The notes under the pieces: generated by a model
What the model saw: the letters and a program-made list of their open reading frames with translations, nothing else
Told to the model about the DNA's origin: nothing
The model's database searches: none
In this document: positions 13,569 through 21,455 of the stretch, one piece after another
How positions within the stretch are numbered: position 1 is the first letter of the stretch
How the letters are laid out: every line of letters starts with the position of its first letter
Position numbers and translations under genes: made by a program
Virus record (IMG/VR): IMGVR_UViG_3300030382_003852
Coordinates: 1 to 22,782 of that record
Reading direction: 5' to 3' (one strand)
Source of the DNA: a virus
Length of the DNA: 22,782 nt

Positions 13569-13752
13569 CTTTCTTCTCCTTCTCTTGCATTTTATCCAAG
13601 TCGTCTGTTGTGTATTCTAATTTCTGTAAAGCTCTTTTTAGAGCAGCGTCTTTTAATTTGCAGGCTTCAGTTAGTTCACTAACCTGCTCCTTGAGTACTC
13701 TGACTTGCTCTTTATACTCATTGATAATTTCTTGGTATTCTGCTTTAGCCAT
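13549..13752 (-). CDS. 67-residue coiled-coil protein
   Basis: Almost the whole protein is helical with heptad leucines and valines (YQEIINEYKEQVRVLKEQVSELTEACKL, then ALKRALQKLEYTTDDLDKM) and a hydrophilic acidic/basic tail. There is no signal peptide or membrane helix. The ATG overlaps the stop of the gene before it by 1 nt. It probably forms a dimeric or trimeric rod; it could be a virion scaffold or an oligomerisation partner for the membrane-anchored coiled-coil protein upstream. The function is unknown. Confidence 0.65.
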   Translation of the reverse strand: MAKAEYQEIINEYKEQVRVLKEQVSELTEACKLKDAALKRALQKLEYTTDDLDKMQEKEKKDDTKTN

Positions 13753-13961
13753 TAGTTAAGGATAATTTTTTTAATTGATCTAGTGCCGTCAATATTGTCT
13801 TCTAATTCAGCCTGAGTCTTAACACATTTGTAGCTGACGGTCTCGCTATAGGTACGTTCCGCCTCACGCTTTCCCCGAAGGCACATTCCCATCGACTCTT
13901 GGATTCTATGCTCCTTGATCTCAAAATTTACAAACATTAATAATGCGACTACAGTTTCCAA
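13752..13961 (-). CDS. Small conserved phage protein, 69 residues
   Basis: It begins METVVALLMFVNFEIKEHRIQESMGMCLRGKREAERTY, a short hydrophobic start followed by a charged helix, then SYKCVKTQAELEDNIDGTRSIKKIILN. The hydrophobic start is short for a membrane helix but could be a signal or membrane-associated segment; two cysteines (27 and 46) would then be outside the cytoplasm. I remember close relatives in uncultured marine phages at the same place among small accessory genes, all without known role. It directly abuts the gene upstream. Confidence 0.65.
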   Translation of the reverse strand: METVVALLMFVNFEIKEHRIQESMGMCLRGKREAERTYSETVSYKCVKTQAELEDNIDGTRSIKKIILN

Positions 13962-14372
13962 TTATTGTGCTCCATTCTTATAGTGAATCTCTCTATTAGC
14001 ATCTTTTAGTTTTTCAACATCTTCTAATAGTTTCTCCACTTGTTTTTGTAAAAATTCTATATTCACTTTATTATGCATTCCATCTTCAATAGCTTTGTTC
14101 AAACGATCCACGGACTTGTAAAGATCCTCGATCATCATGAATTGTTCTTGGTCCGCCGGAAGCGATCCCATTTGGCCCCGAGGCCACTTGATCCGGAATT
14201 CTGTATTCATCTCTAAATCTTTTCCCATAATTTCTAATTGAGTTGTAACACGATTTTGAGTCTCAATAATACCGAAGTAAGCCCAAGTCCCGAGTGCGAC
14301 GAGGGTAATCAAAGAGGCAACCGTTTTCATGGGCATCTGCACAGCTGCGTGTTCTGAAATTTTGAGTGTCAA
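13962..14372 (-). CDS. Membrane-anchored coiled-coil protein (TTG start)
   Basis: The start is TTG at 14372, giving 136 residues (TLKISEHAAVQMPMKTVAS). The TTG overlaps the upstream stop as TTGA and GGAG lies 8 nt before it. The longer reading to 14429 lacks a ribosome-binding site and overlaps the neighbour heavily. One membrane helix follows (about 21-38, SLITLVALGTWAYFGII). Next come RIKWPRGQMGSLPADQEQFMMIEDLY and a C-terminal coiled coil with Leu/Val heptads (FLQKQVEKLLEDVEKL). The topology suits a membrane-bound spanin-like or virion-linked protein; no lipobox is present. Confidence 0.7.
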   Translation of the reverse strand: MTLKISEHAAVQMPMKTVASLITLVALGTWAYFGIIETQNRVTTQLEIMGKDLEMNTEFRIKWPRGQMGSLPADQEQFMMIEDLYKSVDRLNKAIEDGMHNKVNIEFLQKQVEKLLEDVEKLKDANREIHYKNGAQ

Positions 14373-14578
14373 AATAAATACTCCATTAATTGTAAGACCA
14401 CAGCCCCCACCGTAGCCAAAAGAACCCAATAGATTTTGTCTATCTTGCCACCCAATTTGTCAATATCTTCATGCATGTGTTTTAAATGGTTTGTTTTAAT
14501 ATTAGATATATCTCTCTTCAAACCTGTAACATGTCCTTGCAAACTGATAATATGTTCTCTTGTTGTCTTGGGTACCAT
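14369..14578 (-). CDS. XhlA-like small coiled-coil/membrane protein
   Basis: 69 residues: a soluble helical part (REHIISLQGHVTGLKRDISNIKTNHLKHMHEDIDKLGGKIDK) and one C-terminal membrane helix (IYWVLLATVGAVVLQLMEYLF). This order, coiled helix then tail anchor, is that of haemolysin XhlA-type proteins that go with holins in phage lysis. The match is by layout, not by a strict motif. The ATG overlaps the stop of the 1377-residue gene (TAATG), so it is coupled to the virion module. Confidence 0.6.
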   Translation of the reverse strand: MVPKTTREHIISLQGHVTGLKRDISNIKTNHLKHMHEDIDKLGGKIDKIYWVLLATVGAVVLQLMEYLF

Positions 14579-17500
14579 TATGCTAGTCCTCGTTCTCTTA
14601 ATCTCATTGCCTGTTCTGACGGTCTTAACAAGGCTGTTTCTGTTCTTGTTAAACCTGTCGGAAGAATAGGTTCACCTGTCTTACTTACACCTAAATTGAA
14701 CCTTTGTCCAAAGGTTTGCATTGCATTAGGTGCTTGTTGTTGGACATTAGGTGCTTGTTGTTGGGGTAAAGTTGCTATTCCACCAACTGCCATTCTTCTT
14801 TCCCTTCTTACAAATGGAGTTAATAATCTATCAATTAAATTTCTTAATTCATCCACTGATTTTCCTAATTCTATTGAATCCATATCCTCTTTTAAAAAAT
14901 CCATTTCTAACATAGCTTCATCCATTTCATTTTCTAATCTTATCGCTTGAGATGGATTTTCTACATAGAGACGATCTATTAAAGATTTAAATCTTTCTTT
15001 ACTATATCTTGGAGATTTAAATTCTCCCATATCAAATCTTGATATATCATCTTTTGTAAAACGACCTTGTAAAATATCTTGTAGTTCAATGTAATCAACT
15101 CCCATTGCTTCTGCATCTTTTAATGTTTGATTAAAATTACTCTGTGATACATAATTATCAATAAGATATTCTCGGTATGCAGCAAGTTTTTGTTCTGGAG
15201 AGGTTCTTCCTGAATAAGCCTCTCTTGAAAATTTACTTTGAATATTACTTTTATCTTTATTATAAGAAGATATAATAAAAGGCATACTCGCTAATGGTTT
15301 AGTTTCTTCCACACGAATTCCAGACATTAAAGCTGTTATTTCATTTTTGGTGTTAAAAGCTGTTCCTTGATCTGAAAATCTTTGTGTTGCTCCATCCCAA
15401 ATTCTTCTAGTAGATCTAAAAGCACCTGGCTCAAGTCCTCCAATAATATGTCCAAGACCCGCACCTATTTTTTCGATTATGGAATCGGTTGGATAAAAAA
15501 TTTTTCTTCCTGATCTCGTTTCTCCACCTCTTTGAACAACATCAAATATTCTTTCTGAACCAATAGATTCTTCTACAAAAGGAGCAAAGAATTCTGTTAA
15601 TGCTCCGGGTCTTCCAGTAATAGGATCACCGAATAAAGAATTCATTACAATTGTATCAGCACTTGCATTAGTTAATTTACCATCTCCAAAGGCACCCATA
15701 ATTGCTGATACAGGTCTAACTAAAGAATTATAAGGATTACTATAAGAAAAATCAAAAAATTTAAATTTTCCATTTCCTAATTGTTTGATCGGTACTAAAT
15801 CAGAATTTTTCTGATAATCAGGTGCAAAAGATCTTTGATATGCTTCTATGTCTTCTTCCTTAACTCCTGATAACATCCCTGCTGTTTTTTTAATTGTGTA
15901 TCCAACTCCTCCAAATACTGCGGAACTCCCTAGCAATCTTCTAGCTCCCATTTGTCTTATTAATGCGTTACTACTTGTTAATTCTCTAGCTCCAATAGCT
16001 AATAAATTAGAACTTGTTCTTAAAATTTCTGCTGGGAAAGCTATGAAATTACCTAAAGGCAAGTTTCTGATTTCTCTTATAATTCTTGGAACTTTACTGT
16101 AAGTAGGTATTGTATTTGTTGTCAACCATGCAGAAACATCTTTTATAGCTTCGTCATAAGTTTTTTTCTGTCCTGTTTTTAAACTAGTCTCAATAAAATC
16201 TTCTTTGGCAATTGTTTTATACCAATCCTTAATATCATCTAATCCATCAACTCCTATTTTTTTTAAAGCACCTCCGCCTTTGGCACCATCCAATGCATCT
16301 ATGTAAAACTTATCCGCATAAATTTTCCAAAGATTGTCACCCCCTTGATAAAAATCAAACATTTTTTTGACTGTAGGGTTTTCCATAAAAGTGTTTATTG
16401 AAACTTTTCCATCTTTTGCTTTTTGTAAAATATTTTTAATTTCTTGAACCTCTATGTTTTGATCAACAACTCCTCTTGTAATCATGTCATCAATTTGTTC
16501 CATAACTTTTTTTACAGAAACTGTTGCACCAGGAACCAAATCATCTGCTAGTATTTTCCAAGCATCCCTTAGACCAACTCTTCCTCCTATCAATCCACTT
16601 GCCAAAGCAAAGAAAGAAGCCGTACTTACATTTCTAACTTGGGTCATAGGAGAGAATACAGTTTTTCCAATTTGTGCTGTACTTTTTACCGTCATCAAAG
16701 ATTTATAACCAGGTAAGGCATTATAAAGTTTAGTCGTATATTCTTCTGCACCTCTAATAGCATTTGCGATTTCAGGAGTTGTATAAATTCCGTCAAAAAG
16801 TTCACTATCCACCATTGTATAAGCTCTACTAGCAGGGTTCATATCTTTAATAACAGGTTGTAAATCTGTTGATAATATTCCTCTAGCGCGAGCATCTTCT
16901 ATAGATTTAAATAGCCATCCCCTTGCAACACCTTCTTTAGCGGTCGCATCAAAGAATTTTTTCATATGAACTTGATTAGTTGCCTGTAAAACTGTGTCTA
17001 CAACAGCTTCTCGATAATCTCTTTTTGGTTCCAATAAACTTCCTTTTTCCATAAAAATTTTTCTAAGTTCAGTAGGTAAATCTTTTCCTGTTCGAATTGC
17101 AGGAAGTTTAAAAGACTTCATTATATGATTCATAACCATTTGGGGTGAACGATTACTTTCAATAAGTTGTTTTTTTAAAGATTCAAGTTGATTAGACGCA
17201 AAAGTATCTGCAGTTTTATTCCATGCTTCGGATCCTCTTTTTGCAAAACCTGATACTTCATCAACAATATTTTTAAGATCTTTATTTTTCATAATAATAT
17301 TATCCTTATAATAATTCTTTAGCCCTGAAACTTTTTCTGGATCAAATTTATATCTTTGGTTTTTAAAAGAAGAAAAGACGGGCTTTAAATAAGAATCAGC
17401 CTCTTTTATTAAGGTTGTTGATAATTCTCTTAAAGTTTTATCACTTGAATCTTTTAACAAATATCCAAACTGTTTATTTAATTTAATCTTTAATGCTTTT

Positions 17501-18711
17501 AGTCTTGAGGCAGATTCTTTTATTTCTTTGGGTAGTTTATTTAAATATTGTTTAGCCTCTTTACTTGGACTACTTAAGTAATCAAATAGATCATCCTTGT
17601 ATTTTGCTAAAAGAGTTTCTGATCCCATATCTTTATCAAAAATACGAACCTTAAAATCGTTAGCGACATCTTTTAATTTTCCGTCAATATCTTGAAGTAA
17701 TTTTCCAAGAAGTTTTTTATCCGTTTCAATCATTCCTTGAGCTGTTCTTTGCATTTCTTTTAATTCTGGACGAAGAGGTCCTGCGGAGGTAAAGAAATCT
17801 TTAAATTGATCTACTCTTTTTAACATTTTTTCTTTCCAAGGTCCTGTATTAGTAGAATAATATTTCCACGAATCTGTACTTGATAAATTTAATTTATCAA
17901 CCTGCTTTCCAACAGTTGATTTTGTCGCTCTTAATCCTTTTGCAGTTAATTCACTACCTATTATTTTTGTTAAGGGATTAACAATTAATTTGTTGGTAGC
18001 TCTTAAAGCATTTCCTCCAACAAATCCAACTGCTCTCCCTGCTGGTTTTAAGCCATATTTCCATCCTAATGTTCCAGCAACAGGAAGCAAAGGAGTAGCT
18101 GCTCCTAAAATGGCTCCTTCAGCTCCAAATTTTAATTTCTCTTTAAACATTTCAGAAGCTTTAGCACTTCCCTGAAGTCCTTTAGATTTATCACCTTCCC
18201 AGATTCCTAAAGTTTCACCGAGTGTTTGAATATCCCCTGGTGTTGAAGCCGCAATATCAGCAATTCCTCCAACGGGTCCATAGAAAGCAGCACGTTTTGC
18301 TAATTCTCCAGTTTTAGCTCCAATTGTTGGAAGACTAGATATTTTTGTAAAAGCAGAGGCATTTTTTAATTTAAATAAACCATTAGCTATTTTAATGGCT
18401 CCTGCAGCAGGCAAACCGAATTGTGCGAGAAGAGAAGTAATATCACCAACAGCCGTATGTGTGGTAATTTTAGGCCACATATCTTCAATTGCTGTAAGTA
18501 AATTAGTATCTGCAAGATAATCAATTGGCATTGCACCAAGTTGAACTAAACCTTTAGCAGCCTGACTAACTCCTTTAACGGCTCCTTTAGGTATTTCCCA
18601 AACGGTTCCCCAAAAACCTCTTCCTTGAGCTTCTAAAGTTTCAGGATTTTCATCCCCCCACATAGTTTGTTGTAGAGATAAAGTATCTATATCTTGTTGT
18701 GTAAGTGCCAT
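14578..18711 (-). CDS. Giant virion-type protein, possibly internal/ejection protein
   Basis: 1377 residues, the largest gene here. The N-terminal third has repeated Gly/Ala-rich hydrophobic stretches (about 88-120 and 195-225) with basic residues between. The middle is Lys/Leu-rich and helical (about 300-560). Around 675-705 is MTQVRNVSTASFFALASGLIGG and around 920-945 SSAVFGGVGYTIKK, both membrane-active-looking. The end has a duplicated QQQAPN linker and TRTETALLRPSEQAMRLRERG. There is no lysozyme, transglycosylase or protease motif that I can see. Size, helices and hydrophobic patches resemble internal virion proteins that leave the capsid with the DNA (T7 gp15/gp16-like in role, not sequence); that role is inference. 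A strong ribosome-binding site, AGGAGG, precedes the ATG. Confidence 0.8.
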   Translation of the reverse strand: MALTQQDIDTLSLQQTMWGDENPETLEAQGRGFWGTVWEIPKGAVKGVSQAAKGLVQLGAMPIDYLADTNLLTAIEDMWPKITTHTAVGDITSLLAQFGLPAAGAIKIANGLFKLKNASAFTKISSLPTIGAKTGELAKRAAFYGPVGGIADIAASTPGDIQTLGETLGIWEGDKSKGLQGSAKASEMFKEKLKFGAEGAILGAATPLLPVAGTLGWKYGLKPAGRAVGFVGGNALRATNKLIVNPLTKIIGSELTAKGLRATKSTVGKQVDKLNLSSTDSWKYYSTNTGPWKEKMLKRVDQFKDFFTSAGPLRPELKEMQRTAQGMIETDKKLLGKLLQDIDGKLKDVANDFKVRIFDKDMGSETLLAKYKDDLFDYLSSPSKEAKQYLNKLPKEIKESASRLKALKIKLNKQFGYLLKDSSDKTLRELSTTLIKEADSYLKPVFSSFKNQRYKFDPEKVSGLKNYYKDNIIMKNKDLKNIVDEVSGFAKRGSEAWNKTADTFASNQLESLKKQLIESNRSPQMVMNHIMKSFKLPAIRTGKDLPTELRKIFMEKGSLLEPKRDYREAVVDTVLQATNQVHMKKFFDATAKEGVARGWLFKSIEDARARGILSTDLQPVIKDMNPASRAYTMVDSELFDGIYTTPEIANAIRGAEEYTTKLYNALPGYKSLMTVKSTAQIGKTVFSPMTQVRNVSTASFFALASGLIGGRVGLRDAWKILADDLVPGATVSVKKVMEQIDDMITRGVVDQNIEVQEIKNILQKAKDGKVSINTFMENPTVKKMFDFYQGGDNLWKIYADKFYIDALDGAKGGGALKKIGVDGLDDIKDWYKTIAKEDFIETSLKTGQKKTYDEAIKDVSAWLTTNTIPTYSKVPRIIREIRNLPLGNFIAFPAEILRTSSNLLAIGARELTSSNALIRQMGARRLLGSSAVFGGVGYTIKKTAGMLSGVKEEDIEAYQRSFAPDYQKNSDLVPIKQLGNGKFKFFDFSYSNPYNSLVRPVSAIMGAFGDGKLTNASADTIVMNSLFGDPITGRPGALTEFFAPFVEESIGSERIFDVVQRGGETRSGRKIFYPTDSIIEKIGAGLGHIIGGLEPGAFRSTRRIWDGATQRFSDQGTAFNTKNEITALMSGIRVEETKPLASMPFIISSYNKDKSNIQSKFSREAYSGRTSPEQKLAAYREYLIDNYVSQSNFNQTLKDAEAMGVDYIELQDILQGRFTKDDISRFDMGEFKSPRYSKERFKSLIDRLYVENPSQAIRLENEMDEAMLEMDFLKEDMDSIELGKSVDELRNLIDRLLTPFVRRERRMAVGGIATLPQQQAPNVQQQAPNAMQTFGQRFNLGVSKTGEPILPTGLTRTETALLRPSEQAMRLRERGLA
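14724..14765 (-). repeat. 21-bp tandem duplication in the giant virion gene
   Basis: Unit CATTAGGTGCTTGTTGTTGG plus one base occurs twice in tandem (14724-14744 and 14745-14765), coding QQQAPN(V/A) twice at about residues 1316-1329. The 21-bp length keeps the frame. The identical copies suggest a recent slip or a tolerated flexible linker. Confidence 0.85.
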
Positions 18712-18719
18712 TAACCCTC

Positions 18720-20183
18720 CTACGCTTGTGGTGGTAAGACTAGATTAACACCATATTTTGTATTAAATTTACCTACGTCTCCTTGAGTTCTAATAAAAGC
18801 AAAATCCTGCATTGCTTCTTCACTTTGTGAAATAAGTTTAACAACATCATCCGTTATTTCTTTTGGAAGTCTGTTCCTTAATTCCTCAAATGTAAACTTA
18901 GTCACTTGTTCAGTAGGTTCTTTAGTATTTTGATTTGAAGGTATAGTTGGATTAGGATTTCCATAAGCTCTATCTACTCTACCTCCTTCTTTGCCAGCCC
19001 ATTTTTTATAAATATCTAATTGTTCTTGGTATTTTTCAATTAATTCCTTTTCTTCATCTTTTATAGCCTGTTCTAGTTTACGTTCTATATTAGAAATTTT
19101 GAGAGCTATTTCTAATTTATTAGCTTCTGATAATTGTCCCGTTTGTGCTTTTCCTATTGTTTCTTTAAGTGCTACAAATTCAGATTTTTCTGCATCACTA
19201 GCTTTTCCACTAGTTATTTTTTGGCGTAAAGAAACATATCTATCTACTAAATCTACTTGTGTCTTAGGTTTCATTCCTGCAATTTTCTCTTTACCTTTTT
19301 GACCATAGATCATTTTAGCTACTTCTCGTTTTCCTGCAGCTTTTCTTATTCTTTCAGCTTTAGCTTCATCTTTTAATAGATCAATGGCTTTTTTAGTTTT
19401 TGCTTTTGTCCCACCTGGTGTTCCAATTACGTCAGCAAGGATTAGTGCTTTTTCTCCTTTAGTCATAGGAGTATCTTCATATGCTTCTCTTAATATATCT
19501 TCTGCTGATTTTGGAGTTTCTCCTGGTTCTAAAAGATCAATAGGTAGTTCTTCTTCTTTTTTATAAAACATATCTGGATCTCCTCCGCCTGGTGGACCTT
19601 TCGCTGTAGTTATAGGTGTTCCATCTGAAGTTTTAGAGTCCGAAACTTTTTTACCTCGTAATATTTCATCAACTTCTGGATCGAGACCAGCACCTGCACC
19701 CATACCACCCCAAGCTGCAGTTGAAGTATCAAAAAGACCTCCTTCTCCTTTTAATTCTTCGGGTAAACTTTTTTGTACCATATGTGTTAAACCCGCTGCT
19801 CCTACTGGCAGAGCTGCAGTGGTTCCTATTCCTACTCCTGGAGTAGTAGCTATTCTTGCTAAATTTGCTTGACTAGGTTTAAATTTTTTTAACCATTCTA
19901 AAAATTTACTTGGTTTTCTTGCTGCTCTAGCTTTTTCAAGAGCGGCTCTCCATGATCCTGATCCACTTCCTCCTGGAGTATAGGTTCCTTGACCCATAGC
20001 ATATTCTGTAGCCATACTTGGACTAACTAATCCTGCTATATTAAAATTATACCTTCCATTGGTAGCTATTCTTCCTCCTCTTACATAACCTATTCTAGGT
20101 GTGTCTAATCCAGACGTGATCCCTGTTCCTTGAGACAACCCCCCTGTTCTAAACATCGGTCTTTTAAATACATTATATTTCAT
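18720..20183 (-). CDS. Virion-type protein with GGR motifs, 487 residues
   Basis: It starts KRPMFRTGGLSQGTGITSG and VRGGRIATNGRY, followed by a Gly/Ala-rich hydrophobic stretch (about 105-135) and a Gly/Pro/Ser-rich linker. A long Lys/Glu helical region follows (about 225-395), then KEGGRVDRAYGNPNP. The C-terminal segment (ISQSEEAMQDFAFIRTQGDVGKFNTKYGVNLVLPP) I know from uncultured marine phage virion-type proteins. The layout of basic di-glycine motifs, spacer and helical rod suggests a structural protein. A ribosome-binding site GGGAG precedes the ATG, 3 nt from the preceding gene's stop. Confidence 0.75.
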   Translation of the reverse strand: MKYNVFKRPMFRTGGLSQGTGITSGLDTPRIGYVRGGRIATNGRYNFNIAGLVSPSMATEYAMGQGTYTPGGSGSGSWRAALEKARAARKPSKFLEWLKKFKPSQANLARIATTPGVGIGTTAALPVGAAGLTHMVQKSLPEELKGEGGLFDTSTAAWGGMGAGAGLDPEVDEILRGKKVSDSKTSDGTPITTAKGPPGGGDPDMFYKKEEELPIDLLEPGETPKSAEDILREAYEDTPMTKGEKALILADVIGTPGGTKAKTKKAIDLLKDEAKAERIRKAAGKREVAKMIYGQKGKEKIAGMKPKTQVDLVDRYVSLRQKITSGKASDAEKSEFVALKETIGKAQTGQLSEANKLEIALKISNIERKLEQAIKDEEKELIEKYQEQLDIYKKWAGKEGGRVDRAYGNPNPTIPSNQNTKEPTEQVTKFTFEELRNRLPKEITDDVVKLISQSEEAMQDFAFIRTQGDVGKFNTKYGVNLVLPPQA

Positions 20184-20186
20184 AAT

Positions 20187-21455
20187 TTATCTCCCGAACA
20201 TACTTCCTATTCCATAAGCTGCTAATCCAGTCGATAACGCTTGTGACAATGGACTTGCTGGTGCTTGTGGAGTTGTTGGTTGATAAGGAGCTTGTTGACC
20301 TGCAAGCAGACCTGTGATTGCTGAACCAAGGAATCCTGCTCTTTGGTAAGGTTCGTAAGCATATGTTTGTGCTGCTTGAGCTTGAGAATCTTTGATTGCT
20401 TGTTGGTAAGCTAAAGCTTGTGTTCCTGCTGCGCCTAAGCCTTGAATATTTCCGCCTGCAAGAGTTGGTTGAAGACCTGCTAATCCAGCATAGTATCCAC
20501 CTAGTCCTTGTTGCGCGGTTCCTAATCCTTGTTGTTGTTCTGCTGCTCCTAAGTATTGAGCACCTAATTGTCCTTGCATTCCACCTAAACCACCTTGTAA
20601 TTGCCCCAAAGAGCCTCTCTGTTGAGCAATTCCTGCTTGTGCAGTACCTAACCCTTGCTGTGCTGCTCCTAAGCCTAATTGTTGGCCGTAGGCTTGATTA
20701 GCGAGTGCTTGAGCTTGTGTATAGCCTTGAGAGAGTAATTGTGCCTGAAGTAAGGCTCTATCTCGGTCAGATTGTGTTTGGTATTCAGCAAGCTGAACAC
20801 CTTCTCTACCTCCACCAAAACCACCTACTTGAACGGCTTTATCGGAAATAGCTTGTTGTCTTGCTGCGGCTTGTTTATCGAATTCTGTTAATGTTGCACC
20901 AATGACATCGGATTGGTACGGAGACATAAATTGTGAATAAGCAGAAGGTCCTGAGTAGCCTGCTGCAGAAGTTAAGTAAGAAGGAACTCCTCCTAAAGTT
21001 GTTCCTGCGGCTCCGAGCTCCGTGCCTGCTGTTCCTAAAGTTCCTAATCCTGTAGCAAGAGTCGTTCCTGCTGTACCCATTGCGCCTCTCGCAGAAGTAA
21101 TATCGGCACCTACACCACCTAAAGTGGTTCCTGCTTGAGTACCATACGTTCCTGCTTGATCTAGATAAGGTTGATAACCTGAAACTCCTGTTCCTGCTCC
21201 AATTGAAGTTGGTGCTCCTGTTGTTGGATCAAAAGAAATTGCTCCCAAACCTGCTTGTGAAGCAGCCATTTGTTGAGCTTGTTGAGTAAAGGGATCATAC
21301 GCTGCAACACTAGGTGCAAACGTTTCTGTTTTAACTCGTTGTCCTGTTAAAGGAGTAACGATGTCTTTTAAAAACGTTTCCCCAGCTTGTTCTAAATAAG
21401 GTGCGGATCGTTGTATTACGGATGATGTTCCTGTTTGAAAATTTTTTCTTTGCAT
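20187..21455 (-). CDS. Gln/Ala/Gly repeat virion-type protein
   Basis: 422 residues. Residues about 103-157 repeat GTAGTTL/LGAAGTTLGG-like units. Residues 171-255 form the best-defined domain (FMSPYQSDVIGATLTEFDKQ, GGFGGGREGVQLAEYQ). Residues about 258-345 repeat AQQGLGTAQ and GLGxxxxGL units. The C-terminus is Pro/Gln-rich, then a hydrophobic Gly/Ala tail (ALSTGLAAYGIGSMFGR). The composition is that of elongated phage tail, fibre or internal virion proteins; related repeat proteins are common in marine podovirus genomes. The start overlaps the previous stop (TAATG). Confidence 0.8.
   Translation of the reverse strand: MQRKNFQTGTSSVIQRSAPYLEQAGETFLKDIVTPLTGQRVKTETFAPSVAAYDPFTQQAQQMAASQAGLGAISFDPTTGAPTSIGAGTGVSGYQPYLDQAGTYGTQAGTTLGGVGADITSARGAMGTAGTTLATGLGTLGTAGTELGAAGTTLGGVPSYLTSAAGYSGPSAYSQFMSPYQSDVIGATLTEFDKQAAARQQAISDKAVQVGGFGGGREGVQLAEYQTQSDRDRALLQAQLLSQGYTQAQALANQAYGQQLGLGAAQQGLGTAQAGIAQQRGSLGQLQGGLGGMQGQLGAQYLGAAEQQQGLGTAQQGLGGYYAGLAGLQPTLAGGNIQGLGAAGTQALAYQQAIKDSQAQAAQTYAYEPYQRAGFLGSAITGLLAGQQAPYQPTTPQAPASPLSQALSTGLAAYGIGSMFGR

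Noticed and set aside
14486-14950. Plus-strand open frame of 154 residues
   Set aside because: It is antisense to the giant virion gene and its neighbour, with a composition typical of a shadow frame and no ribosome-binding site.
20396-20701. Plus-strand Leu/Val-rich frame of 101 residues
   Set aside because: It is antisense to the Gln/Ala/Gly repeats; the hydrophobic look comes from complementing CAA/GCA-type codons.
20187-21455. Repeats that could suggest a CRISPR or satellite array
   Set aside because: The repeats are in-frame codon repeats of a low-complexity protein, with unequal units and no conserved spacers.
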